A stretch of 64,000 bases of DNA from Microvirga ossetica (GTDB taxonomy: Bacteria; Pseudomonadota; Alphaproteobacteria; Rhizobiales; Beijerinckiaceae): assembly GCF_002741015.1 (NCBI RefSeq), contig NZ_CP016616.1:4924501-4988500 (forward strand), read 5' to 3'. The translations under genes were made by a program, and so were the position numbers. The notes under the pieces were generated by a model. The model was given only the letters and a program-made list of their open reading frames with translations. It was not told the origin of the DNA and ran no database searches. The stretch's first letter is position 1, and every line of letters starts with the position of its first letter. Below are positions 36,910 through 46,312 of the stretch, piece after piece.

Positions 36910-37800
36910 TCAGATCGCCTTGCCCAGGCGGCCGGCCAGATCCTGGATGAATTGCCAGGCCGTGCGGCCGGAGCGGGCGCCGCGGGTCGTCGCCCATTCG
37001 AGCGCCTCGGCGCGGATTGCGTCGCGGTCGGCCTCGAGGCCGAGATGGTCGACATAGGCGAAGACCATGTCGAGATACTCGTCCTGGCTGCATTTGTGGA
37101 AGCCGAGCCAGAGGCCGAAGCGGTCCGACAGGGAGACCTTCTCCTCCACCGCCTCGCCCGGATTGATGGCGGTCGAGCGCTCGTTCTCCATCATGTCGCG
37201 AGGCAGGAGGTGGCGGCGGTTCGACGTGGCATAGAAGATCACGTTGTCTGGCCGCCCCTCGATCCCGCCTTCGAGCACAGCCTTGAGGGATTTGTAGGAG
37301 GTGTCGTCCCCATCGAAGGACAGGTCGTCGCAGAAGACGACGAAGCGGTGCGGATCGGGGCGCAGGAGGCCCATGAGGTCGGGCAAGGTCTCGATGTCCT
37401 CGCGGTGGATCTCGATCAGCTTGAGCGGACGGGCGCCCGCAGCCCTGGTGTGGTTGATCTCCGCATGCACCGCCTTGACCAGGGAGGACTTGCCCATGCC
37501 GCGGGCGCCCCAGAGCAAGGCGTTGTTGGCCGGCAGGCCCTTGGCGAAGCGCTGGGTGTTCTCGGCGAGCAGGTCGCGGACCCGGTCGATTCCCCGCAGC
37601 AGGCTCATCTCGACCCGGTTCACCTTAGGCACGGGGGAAAGCCGGCGCCCGGCTGCCTGCCACACGAAGGCATCTGCCGCTGCGAAATCGGCCTGAGGCA
37701 CGGAAGAGGGGGCGAGGCGCTCCAGCGCATCGGCGATGCGCGTCATAAGAGCCAGGGACTCGGGTGAATTCAGGTCTGCGGGCATCGTTGATCGGGCCAT
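36910..37800 (-). CDS. DUF815 P-loop ATPase
   Basis: A 296-residue AAA-like ATPase of the DUF815 family. Walker A is LLWGARGMGKSSLVKAV, Walker B FVVFCDDLSFDGDD; the sensor region YATSNRRHLLPRDM and the DRFGLWLGFHKCSQDEYL box are family hallmarks. Biochemical function is not established to my knowledge. It is divergent from yajC, and DUF815 beside yajC-secDF is a recurrent alphaproteobacterial arrangement, hinting at a link to secretion. ATG 37800 is used; ATG 37785 is an alternative. Confidence 0.85.
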   Translation of the reverse strand: MARSTMPADLNSPESLALMTRIADALERLAPSSVPQADFAAADAFVWQAAGRRLSPVPKVNRVEMSLLRGIDRVRDLLAENTQRFAKGLPANNALLWGARGMGKSSLVKAVHAEINHTRAAGARPLKLIEIHREDIETLPDLMGLLRPDPHRFVVFCDDLSFDGDDTSYKSLKAVLEGGIEGRPDNVIFYATSNRRHLLPRDMMENERSTAINPGEAVEEKVSLSDRFGLWLGFHKCSQDEYLDMVFAYVDHLGLEADRDAIRAEALEWATTRGARSGRTAWQFIQDLAGRLGKAI

Positions 37801-37962
37801 CCGGGTGAGGAAAGGGACTGCTTAGCGCGAAAAGCGTCAAAGGGTCCATGGACGGGCCCGCAACTTCATTGATTTCGTGGAGTCGATGAGTATAGTCCGC
37901 CACGCTTTGAATCCCGTCTGGCGCGGGTGGGCCCGAAATGCGCCCGCCACGCGCCTTTATCC

Positions 37963-38307
37963 ATGGAGAGCCGCTTGTTCATCACACCTGCCTTCGCACA
38001 AGGGGCCCCCGCGGGGGGCGGAATGGAGATGATCCTTCAATTCGTCCCGTTCATCCTCATATTCGTCATCATGTGGTTCCTGATCATCCGGCCCCAGCAG
38101 CGCCGGGTGAAGACCCATCAGGAGATGATCAAGAACGTGCGCCGCGGCGACACGGTCGTCACCTCCGGCGGCATCATCGGCAAGGTGACGAAGGTGACCG
38201 AGGATTCTGCGGACATCGAGGTCGAGATCGCCGAAGGCGTGAAGGTGAAGGTGGCCCGGGCCATGATTTCCGACGTTCGTTCCAAGAGCGAGCCGGTCAA
38301 GGCCTGA
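37963..38307 (+). CDS. yajC: preprotein translocase subunit YajC
   Basis: A 114-residue small membrane protein of the SecDF-YajC complex. One membrane helix (ILQFVPFILIFVIMWFLIIR) is followed by the conserved RPQQRRVKTHQEMI and a soluble beta domain GDTVVTSGGIIGKV. ATG 37963 gives a family-like N-terminus (LFITPAFAQG); an upstream in-frame start at 37927 is less likely. secD follows after 89 bases. Confidence 0.92.
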   Translation: MESRLFITPAFAQGAPAGGGMEMILQFVPFILIFVIMWFLIIRPQQRRVKTHQEMIKNVRRGDTVVTSGGIIGKVTKVTEDSADIEVEIAEGVKVKVARAMISDVRSKSEPVKA

Positions 38308-38396
38308 TTGATGAAGAGGCCGGCCCCCGCCTGCGGATGGGCCGGTTCGCCGCTTTAAAGCAAGCGGCCCGATGTGTGAGAAAGGTTGAGCCGACG

Positions 38397-40004
38397 ATGC
38401 TACGCTTCTCGAGGTCGAAGATCATCGCCACCGTGGCGATCATTGTAATCGGCCTGCTTCTTGCGGTTCCGAGCACCATGAATCGCGAGCAGCGTCAGGC
38501 CTACCTGAACGCCATTCCGAGCTGGGTTCCGTCCTGGCTCGTTCCGTCCCGCGCCATCGTGCTCGGCCTCGACCTGCAGGGCGGCTCGCACGTCCTGCTC
38601 GAGGTCGACGGGCAGGACCTGATGCGCGCCCAGATCACGACCCTGCGCGACGACGTCCGCCGCATCCTGCGCGACACCCGCGTTTCGTCCCAGAACGGCA
38701 TCCAGACCGTTCCGCGCGGCGTCCAGATCCGCGTGCCGGACGCTGCCGACCGCGACCGGCTGATGCCGCGCCTGCGGGAGCTGGTCCAGCCTATCGGCAA
38801 CGCCGTCCTCGGCCAGGGCGGCAACAATGCCATCGAGATCAACACCACGCCGGACGGCGTGATCACGCTGACCTATACTGAAGCAGGCATCAACGAGCGC
38901 GTTCGCCGCGCCGTCGACCAGTCCATCGAAGTCATCCGCCGCCGCGTCGACGCCACCGGCACGACGGAGCCAAGCATCCAGCGCCAGGGCGCCGACCGCG
39001 TCCTCGTCCAGGTGCCCGGCCTGCAGGATCCGCAGCAGCTCAAGGCGCTTCTCGGCGAGACCGGCAACCTCGAGTTCCGCCTGCTGGCACAGCCCGGCGC
39101 CACGGATGTGGACATGCTTCCCATGGAGGACCAAGGCGGCCAGCGCGTGCCCGTGGAGCGCCGCGTGATCGCCGAGGGCGGCGATCTGACCGACGCCCAG
39201 CCCGCTTTCGACAGCCAGACTCACCAGCCCATCGTCAATTTCCGCTTCAACATCCGCGGCGCCCAGCGCTTCGGTCAGGCAACGACGGAAAATCTCGGGC
39301 GTAGTCTCGCCATCGTCCTCGATAACAAAGTGATCTCCGCGCCGACGATCCAGTCTCCCATCACCGGCGGCGCGGGCCAGATCTCCGGCAGCTTCACGGT
39401 CGAGCAGGTGAACAACCTGGCGGTTCTGCTCCGCTCCGGCGCGCTTCCCGCCAAGCTCACCATCGTCGAGGAGCGCACCGTCGGCCCGGGCCTCGGACGC
39501 GACTCCATCGAGGCCGGCAAGCTGGCCACCTACGTGGCCGGCATCTTCGTGATCATCTTCATGTTCGCCACCTATGGTCTCTTCGGCCTGTTCGCGAACA
39601 TCGCGCTCCTCGTCCATGTGGGCCTGATCTTCGGCCTCATGTCGGTGCTTGAGGCCACGCTCACTCTGCCGGGCATCGCGGGCATCGTGCTCACCATCGG
39701 CACGGCGGTGGATTCGAACGTGCTGATCTACGAGCGTATCCGCGAGGAAGCGCATGCCGGTCGGTCGATCGTATCCGCGATCCAGGCCGGGTTCGACCGG
39801 GCCTTTGCGACCATCGTCGATTCGAACAGCACCATGGCCATCGCGGCGGTGATCCTGTTCTTCCTCGGCTCCGGCCCCGTGCGCGGCTTCGCCGTCGTGT
39901 TCATTCTCGGCATCCTGACGACGGTTCTCACCGCCGTGACCCTGACGCGCATGATGATTGCGCTCTGGTATCACTGGATGCGTCCCAAAGCTCTTCCGTT
40001 CTAA
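38397..40004 (+). CDS. secD: protein translocase subunit SecD
   Basis: A 535-residue RND-type membrane protein that uses the proton gradient to help Sec-exported proteins leave the channel on the periplasmic side. GLDLQGGSHVLLEV follows the first membrane segment; a large periplasmic domain (about 60-360) and five C-terminal membrane segments with ERTVGPGLGRDSIEAG and the conserved TIGTAVDSNVLIYERIREE complete it. The start is ATG 38397; a longer frame upstream overlaps yajC in another frame and is not used. Confidence 0.95.
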   Translation: MLRFSRSKIIATVAIIVIGLLLAVPSTMNREQRQAYLNAIPSWVPSWLVPSRAIVLGLDLQGGSHVLLEVDGQDLMRAQITTLRDDVRRILRDTRVSSQNGIQTVPRGVQIRVPDAADRDRLMPRLRELVQPIGNAVLGQGGNNAIEINTTPDGVITLTYTEAGINERVRRAVDQSIEVIRRRVDATGTTEPSIQRQGADRVLVQVPGLQDPQQLKALLGETGNLEFRLLAQPGATDVDMLPMEDQGGQRVPVERRVIAEGGDLTDAQPAFDSQTHQPIVNFRFNIRGAQRFGQATTENLGRSLAIVLDNKVISAPTIQSPITGGAGQISGSFTVEQVNNLAVLLRSGALPAKLTIVEERTVGPGLGRDSIEAGKLATYVAGIFVIIFMFATYGLFGLFANIALLVHVGLIFGLMSVLEATLTLPGIAGIVLTIGTAVDSNVLIYERIREEAHAGRSIVSAIQAGFDRAFATIVDSNSTMAIAAVILFFLGSGPVRGFAVVFILGILTTVLTAVTLTRMMIALWYHWMRPKALPF

Positions 40005-40016
40005 GGAGTGCGTATC

Positions 40017-40955
40017 GTGCGCCTCGTTCGCCTCTGGCCCGAAAACTCACACTTCGACTTCATGCGCTTTCGGCGCTTCTCGTTCCCGCTGTCGGCAGTC
40101 ATCTCTGTGCTGACGGGGTTGATGCTCCTGATGGGCGGCCTCAATTTCGGCATCGATTTCCGGGGCGGCACGCTCATGGAGATCCAGGCCAAATCGGGCC
40201 AGGCCAATGTGGGCCAGATCCGTCAAACCGCCGAAGGCTTCGGCTTCGGCGACGTGGAGGTGCAGGAATTCGGCACCGCAGGCGAGGTCTCGCTGCGCTT
40301 TCCGATCCAGTCCGGCGGCGAGGCCGCGCAGACGGCCGTGGTGCAGAAGACACGCGATACCTTCGGCAACGACTATGAATTCCGCCGCGTGGAAACGGTG
40401 GGTCCGCGCGTCTCGGGCGAGCTTGTCCAGTCCGGCACCATCGGCGTCGTGCTCTCGGTCATCGCGGTGCTGTTCTATCTCTGGTTCCGCTTCGAGCGGG
40501 AACTGGCCATCGCCTCGATCATCGGCACCCTGCACGACATCGTTCTCACCATCGGCTTCTTCGTGATCACGCGGCACGAGTTCAACATGACCTCGATCGC
40601 GGCGATCCTGACCATCGTCGGCTATTCGCTCAACGAGACCGTCGTTGTGTTCGACCGAACCCGCGAGTTGATGCGGCGCTACAAGACGATGCCGGCCGAG
40701 GAGCTGTTGAACCTGTCGATCAACCACACCATGTCCCGTACGGTGATGACGGCGGCGACGACGGCGCTCTCGCTCCTGGCGCTGGTGCTGTTCGGCGGGC
40801 AGGCGATCCAGGGCTTCGCGCAGGTCATGCTCTACGGCGTCGTCATCTGCACGTATTCGGCCATCTGCATTTCGTCCCCCATGCTGATCTATATCGGCCT
40901 GCGCGGGTCTGAGACCGTCAAGGTGCCGGAGGGCAGGGCCGCCGCAGCGGAGTAG
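40017..40955 (+). CDS. secF: protein translocase subunit SecF
   Basis: A 312-residue partner of SecD with six membrane segments, the N-terminal motif FGIDFRGGTLMEIQA and GYSLNETVVVFDRTRELMR near the end. GTG 40017 stands eight bases behind AAGGAG; GTG 40008 is the alternative. It is separated from secD by 12 bases and followed by the Mth938-like gene after four bases, so yajC-secD-secF and the next two genes are probably one operon. Confidence 0.94.
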   Translation: MRLVRLWPENSHFDFMRFRRFSFPLSAVISVLTGLMLLMGGLNFGIDFRGGTLMEIQAKSGQANVGQIRQTAEGFGFGDVEVQEFGTAGEVSLRFPIQSGGEAAQTAVVQKTRDTFGNDYEFRRVETVGPRVSGELVQSGTIGVVLSVIAVLFYLWFRFERELAIASIIGTLHDIVLTIGFFVITRHEFNMTSIAAILTIVGYSLNETVVVFDRTRELMRRYKTMPAEELLNLSINHTMSRTVMTAATTALSLLALVLFGGQAIQGFAQVMLYGVVICTYSAICISSPMLIYIGLRGSETVKVPEGRAAAAE

Positions 40956-40959
40956 GGCC

Positions 40960-41346
40960 ATGAGCGATGGTCGCCTCTACGATGGCTTCCTGCCCGGGCG
41001 CTATCCGTTCGATGCCTATGGCAATGGCGGGTTTCGCTTTGCCGACATGTCCCATCGCGGCTCCCTGCTGGCTCTCCCGTCGGGGATCAGGGCGTGGCCG
41101 GTGAACGCCGTCTCCGAACTCACGGACGAGGCCCTCGATCCGATTTTCGCCGAAGGTGATGCCATCGACCTTCTGCTCCTCGGCACAGGCGCTGACATCG
41201 CGGCCATTCCAGCCGCGTTCCGCACGCGCTTTCGCGAAGCGGGGATCGGCCTCGATGTGATGCAGACGGGAGCAGCCGCGCGCACCTACAACATCCTGCT
41301 CGCCGAGAACCGCAAGGTCGGTGCGGCTCTGATCGCCGTTCCCTGA
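40960..41346 (+). CDS. Mth938-like domain protein (NDUFAF3 homologue)
   Basis: A 128-residue protein of the Mth938-like (DUF498) fold: YGNGGFRFADMSHRGSLLAL, DLLLLGTGADIAAIP and GLDVMQTGAAARTYNILLAE match the family. The human member NDUFAF3 is a complex I assembly factor, and its bacterial relatives often lie beside secDF. The bacterial protein's own role is not known to me. It is one base from the next gene, whose family is also linked to complex I assembly. Confidence 0.8.
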   Translation: MSDGRLYDGFLPGRYPFDAYGNGGFRFADMSHRGSLLALPSGIRAWPVNAVSELTDEALDPIFAEGDAIDLLLLGTGADIAAIPAAFRTRFREAGIGLDVMQTGAAARTYNILLAENRKVGAALIAVP

Positions 41347-41347
41347 C

Positions 41348-42193
41348 ATGGAACCCCAGGCCATCTCCAACTTCGCGCATTGCGAAGCCCTCGTGCGTGA
41401 GGCCGATCCGGATCGATACTGGGCAAGCCTCTTCGCGCCTGCAGACAAGCGTCCGTATCTTCACGCGCTTTATGCCTTCAACTTCGAAATCGCCCGCGTC
41501 CGCGAATCCGTGCGCGAGGCGCTTGTCGGCGAGATCCGTCTGCAATGGTGGCGCGATGCCTTGCAGGGCGAGGCGCGGGGCGACGTGCGGTCCAATCCGA
41601 TCGCGGCAGCGCTCGACGACACCATCGTCCAGTTCCGCCTGCCGCGGCAGTCGCTTGTCGATCTGATCGACGCCCGGATCTTCGATCTCTACGACGATCC
41701 GATGCCGAACCTGAACGACCTGGAAGGCTATTGCGGCGAAACCGCGTCGAGCCTGATCCAGATCTCGAGCGTCATTCTCGCCAACGGCTCCAATCCCGGC
41801 ACGGCAGATGCCGCCGGTCATGCGGGCGTGGCTTATGCGATCACGGGGCTGCTGCGCGCCTTCCCGCATCATGCGCGACAGGGGCAGGTCTACGTTCCCG
41901 CCGATATTCTGGCCCGTCATGGCGTCGTGCGCGAAGATATCGTCACCGGGCGCGGCGGGCCGGGCCTCAAAGGCGCCCTTGCCGATCTGCGTGCTGTCGC
42001 CCGTCGGCATCTGGAGCAGGTGCGCACGCTGCGGGCTACGATTCCCGATGCAGCGAAGCCGGCGTTCCGGCCGCTCGCGCTGATGGAGCCTTATCTCAAG
42101 GCCATGGAACGGCGGGACTACGACCCGTTCCACACGGTTGTCGACATCCCGCAATGGCGGCGGGTCGGGGCGCTCTGGCGCGGGCCGTTTTAG
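41348..42193 (+). CDS. squalene/phytoene synthase-like protein without catalytic Asp motifs (NDUFAF6-like)
   Basis: A 281-residue all-helical protein of the squalene/phytoene synthase fold. Where active synthases have the first Asp-rich motif after LYAF, this one reads LYAFNFEIARVRESV. Where they have the second motif (RDxxED before the RG.iYLP segment), it reads LLRAFPHHARQGQVYVP. Both metal-binding Asp clusters are thus absent. This is the pattern of the NDUFAF6 complex I assembly factor rather than of a terpene enzyme. It follows the NDUFAF3-like gene after one base. The function is inferred from the family and the pairing. Confidence 0.75.
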   Translation: MEPQAISNFAHCEALVREADPDRYWASLFAPADKRPYLHALYAFNFEIARVRESVREALVGEIRLQWWRDALQGEARGDVRSNPIAAALDDTIVQFRLPRQSLVDLIDARIFDLYDDPMPNLNDLEGYCGETASSLIQISSVILANGSNPGTADAAGHAGVAYAITGLLRAFPHHARQGQVYVPADILARHGVVREDIVTGRGGPGLKGALADLRAVARRHLEQVRTLRATIPDAAKPAFRPLALMEPYLKAMERRDYDPFHTVVDIPQWRRVGALWRGPF

Positions 42194-42207
42194 GAAGATT
42201 CATGCTC

Positions 42208-42345
42208 TCGGCGTCATCCCGGGGCCGCGTAAGCGGAGCCCGGGATCCATAACCGCTGACGGTACAGAAAAGCGCGCAACGCTGGTCATCTCTGTCTGAA
42301 ACGTCGTGTTTATGGATCCCCGCCTGCGCGGGGACGACATGTCGA
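42208..42345. repeat. intergenic repeat D, uninterrupted copy
   Basis: GCGTCATCCCGGGGCCGCGT...GAGCCCGGGATCCATAACC...GAAACGTCGTGTTTATGGATCCC and then CCGCCTGCGCGGGGACGAC. It is the intact counterpart of the copy split by the IS30 element. A small CCCGGATCGCCTGCGGCGTC palindrome follows to about 42405. Confidence 0.75.
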
Positions 42346-42409
42346 GGTTCTGGCGCTTATCCTAGCCCCGATCCCGGATCGCCTGCGGCGTCCGGGATGA
42401 CAGCGGCTA

Positions 42410-43828
42410 TTACTCCGCTGCTACCGGCAGCTTGCCGCCCGACAGCCACGCGGCCAGATCGGCCCGCGCCCGGTCGGTCAGCGCCTTCTTCCTGGCAACA
42501 GCCTTGGCAGGGCCGCGCAGGCGCTTGCCGTCTTCGGATTTCGGAGCGTAGTCCAGCGGCGGGAAGAGTCCGAAATTGACGTTCATGGGCTGGAAGGAGC
42601 GCGGTCCCTCGTCGATGGTCTCGATATGCCCACCCGTGATGTGGTTGACGAGCGCGCCGAGCGCCGTGGTGTGGGGCAGGGGCTGGATCGGATGGCCCAG
42701 GCGCTCGGCGGCGGCGAAGCGGCCGGTCATGAGGCCCACGGCCGCGCTCTCGACATAGCCCTCGCAGCCGGTGATCTGGCCGGCGAAGCGCAGGCGCGGC
42801 ATCGCCTTCAGGCGAAGCGTCGGATCGAGGAGCTTGGGCGAGTTGAGATAGGTGTTGCGGTGAATGCCGCCGAGGCGCGCGAACTCGGCATTCTCGAGAC
42901 CGGGGATCATGCGGAGAATCCCGGTCTGCGCCCCGTATTTCAGCTTCGTCTGGAAGCCGACCATGTTGAAAAGGGTGCCGAGCGCATTGTCCTGGCGCAG
43001 CTGGACGATGGCGTAGGGCTTTTTATCGGGATTGCGCGGATCGGTCAGGCCAACCGGCTTCATCGGTCCGTGGCGCAGGGTTTCGCGTCCGCGCTCGGCC
43101 ATCACCTCGATCGGCAGGCAGCCGTCGAAATAGGGGGTGTTGGCCTCCCATTCCTTGAACTCGGTCTTGTCGCCGGCGATCAGCGCGTCGATGAAGGCTT
43201 CGTACTGCTCCCTGGTCATGGGGCAGTTGATGTAGTCCTTGCCCGTCCCGCCCGGTCCGACCTTGTCGTAGCGCGACTGGAACCAGGCGATGTCCATGTT
43301 GATGGACTCACGATAAACGATCGGCGCGATGGCATCGAAGAAGGCGAGCGACGTCTCGCCCGTGAGGTCGAGGATGGCCTGTGCCAGAGCCGGCGAGGTG
43401 AGGGGACCGGTGGCGACGATCACGGAGGACCATTTCTCCGGCGGCAGGCCGGCGATCTCGCCACGCTCGATGGTGACGAGCGGATGCGCTTCGAGCGCCG
43501 CCGTGACCGCATCGGAGAAGCCGTCGCGGTCGACTGCCAGCGCGCCGCCCGCCGGCACCTGATTGGCGTCGCCTTTTGCCATGATCAACGAGCCCAGCGT
43601 GCGCATCTCCTGATGCAGCAGGCCGACCGCGTTGGTTTCGGCATCATCCGACCGGAAAGAGTTGGAACAGACGAGCTCGGCAAGGCCTTGTGACTTGTGG
43701 GCGTCGGTGCCGCGAACCGGGCGCATCTCATGCAACACGACCGGAACCCCGGCCTGAGCGATCTGCCAGGCTGCTTCGGAGCCGGCGAGGCCGCCGCCGA
43801 TGACATGGATGGGTTCGATTTTGCTCAT
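42410..43828 (-). CDS. trmFO: methylenetetrahydrofolate-tRNA-(uracil-5-)-methyltransferase TrmFO
   Basis: A 472-residue flavoprotein that makes m5U54 in the tRNA T-loop using methylenetetrahydrofolate and FADH2. The FAD motif [17 protein letters not shown] opens the protein; [12 protein letters not shown] holds a conserved Cys, and [12 protein letters not shown] is a family block. Start ATG 43828 has GGGAG eight bases upstream; ATG 43834 is too close to it. It is divergent from the SDR gene. Confidence 0.93.
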   Translation of the reverse strand: MSKIEPIHVIGGGLAGSEAAWQIAQAGVPVVLHEMRPVRGTDAHKSQGLAELVCSNSFRSDDAETNAVGLLHQEMRTLGSLIMAKGDANQVPAGGALAVDRDGFSDAVTAALEAHPLVTIERGEIAGLPPEKWSSVIVATGPLTSPALAQAILDLTGETSLAFFDAIAPIVYRESINMDIAWFQSRYDKVGPGGTGKDYINCPMTREQYEAFIDALIAGDKTEFKEWEANTPYFDGCLPIEVMAERGRETLRHGPMKPVGLTDPRNPDKKPYAIVQLRQDNALGTLFNMVGFQTKLKYGAQTGILRMIPGLENAEFARLGGIHRNTYLNSPKLLDPTLRLKAMPRLRFAGQITGCEGYVESAAVGLMTGRFAAAERLGHPIQPLPHTTALGALVNHITGGHIETIDEGPRSFQPMNVNFGLFPPLDYAPKSEDGKRLRGPAKAVARKKALTDRARADLAAWLSGGKLPVAAE

Positions 43829-43914
43829 GGTCATTCTCCCGAGCGGTTTTGTTGACTCCCTCGGGAGCCCTGGTCAAGCTGAGCCGCTCTATATTCGGAA
43901 AGGCTTTGAACGCC

Positions 43915-44673
43915 ATGCAGTCCAGGCGCCCCGTCGTCCTTATTACAGGTGGAAGCCGCGGCATAGGGGCCGCGGTGGCACAACTCGCAGCGGCGCGCGG
44001 CTACGATGTCGCCATCACCTACAGGTCGGAGCGCGAGGCCGCAGAAAGAGTCCTGGAGCGATGCCGCGCCGCCGGCGCCAACGCCTTTGCATGCCAGGGC
44101 GATGTGGCGGAGGAGGCCGAGGTGGTGCGCCTGTTCGACGAGGCGGAGGCCGCGTTGGGCCCTCTTTCGCATGTGGTCAACAATGCGGGTGTCACGGGCA
44201 AGTCCGGCAGGCTGGCGGAAGCCTCCGTCGAGACGATCCGCACGTGCATCGATATCAATGTTCTTGGCGCCCTGTGGGTGGCGCGGGAGGCCGCTCGGCG
44301 GCTACCGGGAAGTCCTGGCAACAGCGCGCGGAGTATCGTCAACATCTCATCCGTGGCCGCCTCCCTCGGCAGCCCCAACGAATATGTCTGGTATGCCGCT
44401 TCGAAGGGAGCCGTCGACTCGCTGACGATCGGGCTGGCGAGGGAACTGGCCCCGCACGGGATCCGCGTCAACGCCGTCTCGCCGGGCATGACGAAGACGG
44501 ATATTCACGAGCGCAGCACCCAGGATGCCGGACGCATGGAGCGGCTGCGACCCCATATTCCTCTCAACCGGATCGGAGAGCCTGAGGAGATCGCCGAGGC
44601 TGTGCTGTTCCTGATGTCGGACGCGGCTTCCTATATCACCGGCGCTAATATCTCGGTCTCGGGTGGCCGCTGA
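43915..44673 (+). CDS. SDR family oxidoreductase
   Basis: A 252-residue classical short-chain dehydrogenase. TGGSRGIGAA binds the cofactor, with an Arg after the second strand (TYRSERE) favouring NADP. NNAG, the catalytic Ser in NISSVAA and YxxxK in WYAASKGAV are all present, and it ends with the usual ITGANISVSGGR. The substrate is not inferable. ATG 43915 is chosen; the frame is open to 43849, but that stretch lies in the shared promoter region with trmFO. Confidence 0.85.
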   Translation: MQSRRPVVLITGGSRGIGAAVAQLAAARGYDVAITYRSEREAAERVLERCRAAGANAFACQGDVAEEAEVVRLFDEAEAALGPLSHVVNNAGVTGKSGRLAEASVETIRTCIDINVLGALWVAREAARRLPGSPGNSARSIVNISSVAASLGSPNEYVWYAASKGAVDSLTIGLARELAPHGIRVNAVSPGMTKTDIHERSTQDAGRMERLRPHIPLNRIGEPEEIAEAVLFLMSDAASYITGANISVSGGR

Positions 44674-44706
44674 GGTTTCGCACGACGACCCTCCGGACAA
44701 GCGAAC

Positions 44707-44740
44707 GCCCGCCTGCGAGGGGCGGGCGAGGGCCTTTTGC
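44707..44740 (+). terminator. terminator after SDR gene
   Basis: GCCCGCC / GGCGGGC (44707-44713 with 44721-44727), then GAGGGCCTTTTGC. The T tract is short and starts late, so moderate strength. Confidence 0.5.
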
Positions 44741-44757
44741 TGCAATGCAGCGAATTT

Positions 44758-44913
44758 TTATGCGAAAGCGTTCTGACGGGCGACGTTCTCAATCTGGAAC
44801 CGAGAGATGCCGAGATCGTCGAGCTCGCGGTCGGAGAGCAGGGAAAGCTCACGGACGGTTTCGCGATAACGCATGTAAGAGCGAACTTTAGAGAGGATGT
44901 AGGAAACGAACAT
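44758..44913 (-). CDS. DUF1127 small protein
   Basis: A 51-residue DUF1127 protein: RYRETVRELSLLSDRELDDL, then GISRFQIENVAR, the standard LGI-R ending helix. The start ATG 44913 is preceded by AGGAG. Small DUF1127 proteins in alphaproteobacteria have been tied to phosphate/carbon metabolism and RNA turnover; which applies here is unknown. The frame is open upstream to 45045 but without homology. The upstream region to 45106 is AT-rich and likely holds its promoter. Confidence 0.88.
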   Translation of the reverse strand: MFVSYILSKVRSYMRYRETVRELSLLSDRELDDLGISRFQIENVARQNAFA

Positions 44914-45106
44914 TAGGAACTCCTGTTTAGTTGCCGGCCCGTTTTGACCGGTGCCTTTGTTCTTGCGTTTGCAGTGCGGTATATACGTCTGTGCGATGCC
45001 GAAGAGGAGTGGTAATAGTGTAGGTCTGTTATGCTTTGGTAGCATGACGTCCTAATGCCACGTTAACCGTGTTGCGGGTCGGGCATGGCTTGTCGCACCC
45101 CGAACG

Positions 45107-45131
45107 CAAAACGGCCCCGGTTGCGGGGCCG
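45107..45131 (-). terminator. terminator of RTX gene
   Basis: Read on the minus strand: CGGCCCCG-CAAC-CGGGGCCG followed by TTTT. An 8-bp perfect stem 26 bases behind the RTX stop codon. Confidence 0.85.
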
Positions 45132-45157
45132 CCTCGCCGATCGGGGATAAGGCCGGG

Positions 45158-46042
45158 CTAAAGCACGAAGAAGTCGTTCTTCGTCAGTGTCAGGCCGGAA
45201 CTCAGCTGCGCGAACTTGACGGCGGCAATCCCGCCGGCCCCATCGGCGTCGTAGAGCAGGGCGCCGCTCTTCCTGTCGTAGATGATGTGGTCGGAGGAAT
45301 CCCTCGCCTTGGTGCCCGTGGTGAAGGCGCTACCCGAGAGCCAGCCATCCCGCCCGACCCGGGTAAACACCGCATTGTCGAGCATGATCGTATCGTCGAC
45401 CGGGCGGAAATCCACGATCCGGTCGATATTGGTCAGGGAGGGGCGCGCGTCGAAAACGAAGTAATCCTGGCCGCTGCCTCCGGTCAGGTGGTCATTCTCT
45501 GCACCACCGCTCAGATAATCGCTGCCTGACCCACCATTCAGGGTGTCTCGGCCCGTGCCGCCATAAAGATCGTCGTCTCCGCGCAGGCCGTAAAGCCTGT
45601 CATTCCCGGCGTCTCCCCTGACGATGTCGTCGCCATCATAGGCGTAGACCACGTCGTTGCCAAAGCCGGCGCGGATGATGTCGTCGTAATCATTGCCATG
45701 GAAGGTGTCATGGCCTCTGTTCAGGGTCACATACCAGGCATAGCCCTGCATCTCGTCCACATTGGTGTGGAGATCGAGGCCCTTGATGGTGAGAACGGTC
45801 GCGCCGTTGTTCTCGTAGAACAGATCGTCGATGATGACGGTGTAATCATCAGACCAGTAACTGGCCGTGAAGTAATCCACCAGAGGACTGCCGAAGATCT
45901 CGTACTCGGCGGTTTCTCCATCGTCGAAGACGAGGTCGGTGGTGACGTGAGGGTTGGCTCCGATGAAAGCCCAGCCTGAGCTGCTGGTGCTGGACATGTT
46001 GAAGCCCACGCCCGCTGCATTGAACGCCTCGAAAACTGCCAT
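45158..46042 (-). CDS. RTX calcium-binding protein, probably type I secreted
   Basis: A 294-residue protein. Residues 1-120 form a beta-rich unique domain. About 120-195 is a calcium-binding beta-roll of nonapeptide repeats: GHDTFHGNDYDDIIRAGFGN, GDAGNDRLYG, GGTGRDTLNGGSGSDYLSGG. The C-terminal part (VDFRPVDDTIML...) is the usual block behind RTX repeats and ends in LTKNDFFVL, like a type I secretion signal. No N-terminal signal and no type I transporter gene is near, so the exporter must be elsewhere. ATG 46042 is used. Its target or activity is unknown. Confidence 0.8.
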   Translation of the reverse strand: MAVFEAFNAAGVGFNMSSTSSSGWAFIGANPHVTTDLVFDDGETAEYEIFGSPLVDYFTASYWSDDYTVIIDDLFYENNGATVLTIKGLDLHTNVDEMQGYAWYVTLNRGHDTFHGNDYDDIIRAGFGNDVVYAYDGDDIVRGDAGNDRLYGLRGDDDLYGGTGRDTLNGGSGSDYLSGGAENDHLTGGSGQDYFVFDARPSLTNIDRIVDFRPVDDTIMLDNAVFTRVGRDGWLSGSAFTTGTKARDSSDHIIYDRKSGALLYDADGAGGIAAVKFAQLSSGLTLTKNDFFVL

Positions 46043-46312
46043 GACTGCGCCGATCCCCAATAAAGACGGTAGCGCTAAGCTAGAACGATGAATGTGAACT
46101 TAATCTGTATGCGGCGCATGATAGATGTTCAGGTGCATGGTAAAGACTCGGTTGAAAAACCCCGCTTCGGCTCAATTCTACATCGAGAATCTTGAACAAA
46201 CGTTCATCTTCGAAATCTGAGGCGCTTATAGAATCCGTTACTTAAAGTTATTTGGAACAGTCCGCATGGGTCCGCGTTCACTCCCCACCTTTACTGTGAT
46301 GGAGATGGATTC

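Noticed and set aside
37938..40004. A 688-codon reading of secD
   Set aside because: It overlaps yajC out of frame; the SecD family begins at about MLRFSRSK, at 38397.
41348..42193. Phytoene or squalene synthase for hopanoid or carotenoid synthesis
   Set aside because: Both Asp-rich metal motifs are missing and no hpn or crt genes are near; the NDUFAF6-like reading fits better.
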